From assembly GCA_045615345.1 (NCBI GenBank), contig JAZLER010000007.1, positions 1-12,149 on the forward strand: a DNA stretch of 12,149 nucleotides. Reading direction: 5' to 3'. Below are positions 12,128 through 12,149 of this stretch, one piece after another. Origin of the DNA: Fumia sp045615345 (GTDB taxonomy: Bacteria; Bacillota; Clostridia; Oscillospirales; Ruminococcaceae). Both the position numbers and the translations under genes were made by a program. The notes beneath the pieces were generated by a model that made no database searches, was not told where the DNA came from, and saw only the letters and a program-made list of their open reading frames with translations. Position 1 is the stretch's first letter. Every line of letters begins with the position of its first letter.

Positions 12128-12149
12128 AAAATATAAGTATTTTACTGTA

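Overview
The window looks like chromosomal DNA from an anaerobic gut-type clostridium, probably of the Oscillospiraceae/Ruminococcaceae. The reasons are moderate GC content, AGGAGG-type ribosome binding sites, SigA-type promoters (several with an extended TGn -10), a ferredoxin-dependent indolepyruvate oxidoreductase, an ECF-type QueT permease, and hairpin-rich intergenic repeats of a kind I associate with these genomes. The taxon is an inference from protein style; nothing here fixes the species.

Layout. 1-741 is the 3' end of a protein built from repeats of about 105 residues, closed by a terminator. 786-1165 is a mosaic of short hairpin-bearing interspersed repeats. 1308-2786 is an NhaC-family Na+/H+ antiporter gene with its own promoter and a dyad overlapping that promoter. 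A bidirectional terminator separates it from a convergent queT-like gene (2840-3334, minus strand), whose leader of about 97 nt folds like a pseudoknotted, RBS-sequestering riboswitch (candidate preQ1 riboswitch). Divergent from queT is a six-gene operon (3597-10055): sodium:solute symporter, phenylacetate-CoA ligase (paaK), indolepyruvate:ferredoxin oxidoreductase alpha and beta (iorA, iorB), a tandem-ACT protein and a TIM-barrel sugar phosphate isomerase-like protein. A second, near-consensus promoter lies across the end of the symporter gene. The gene set suggests aryl-acid/aryl-2-oxoacid metabolism: uptake, CoA activation, and interconversion of arylacetyl-CoA and arylpyruvate, with the ACT protein as a plausible amino-acid sensor.

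10056-10439 carries the operon terminator and then, on the minus strand, what looks like an unannotated structured small RNA of about 168 nt. It has a TTGACA-17-TACAAT promoter, a 14-bp closing stem starting at the predicted +1, and an intrinsic terminator. It diverges from a tRNA-Leu(CAG) gene that has its own consensus promoter. Just downstream of the tRNA is a tyrosine recombinase gene and a small unknown gene. This is the usual arrangement for one end of an integrated element using the tRNA 3' end as attachment site; the other end is outside the window. The last 185 bases hold no gene but contain several hairpins, including two with unrelated perfect stems and a shared core.

The observations most worth a second look are the orphan minus-strand RNA, the QueT leader, the conserved-core hairpins, the near-identical 3' ends of the two element genes, and the arylacetate operon.
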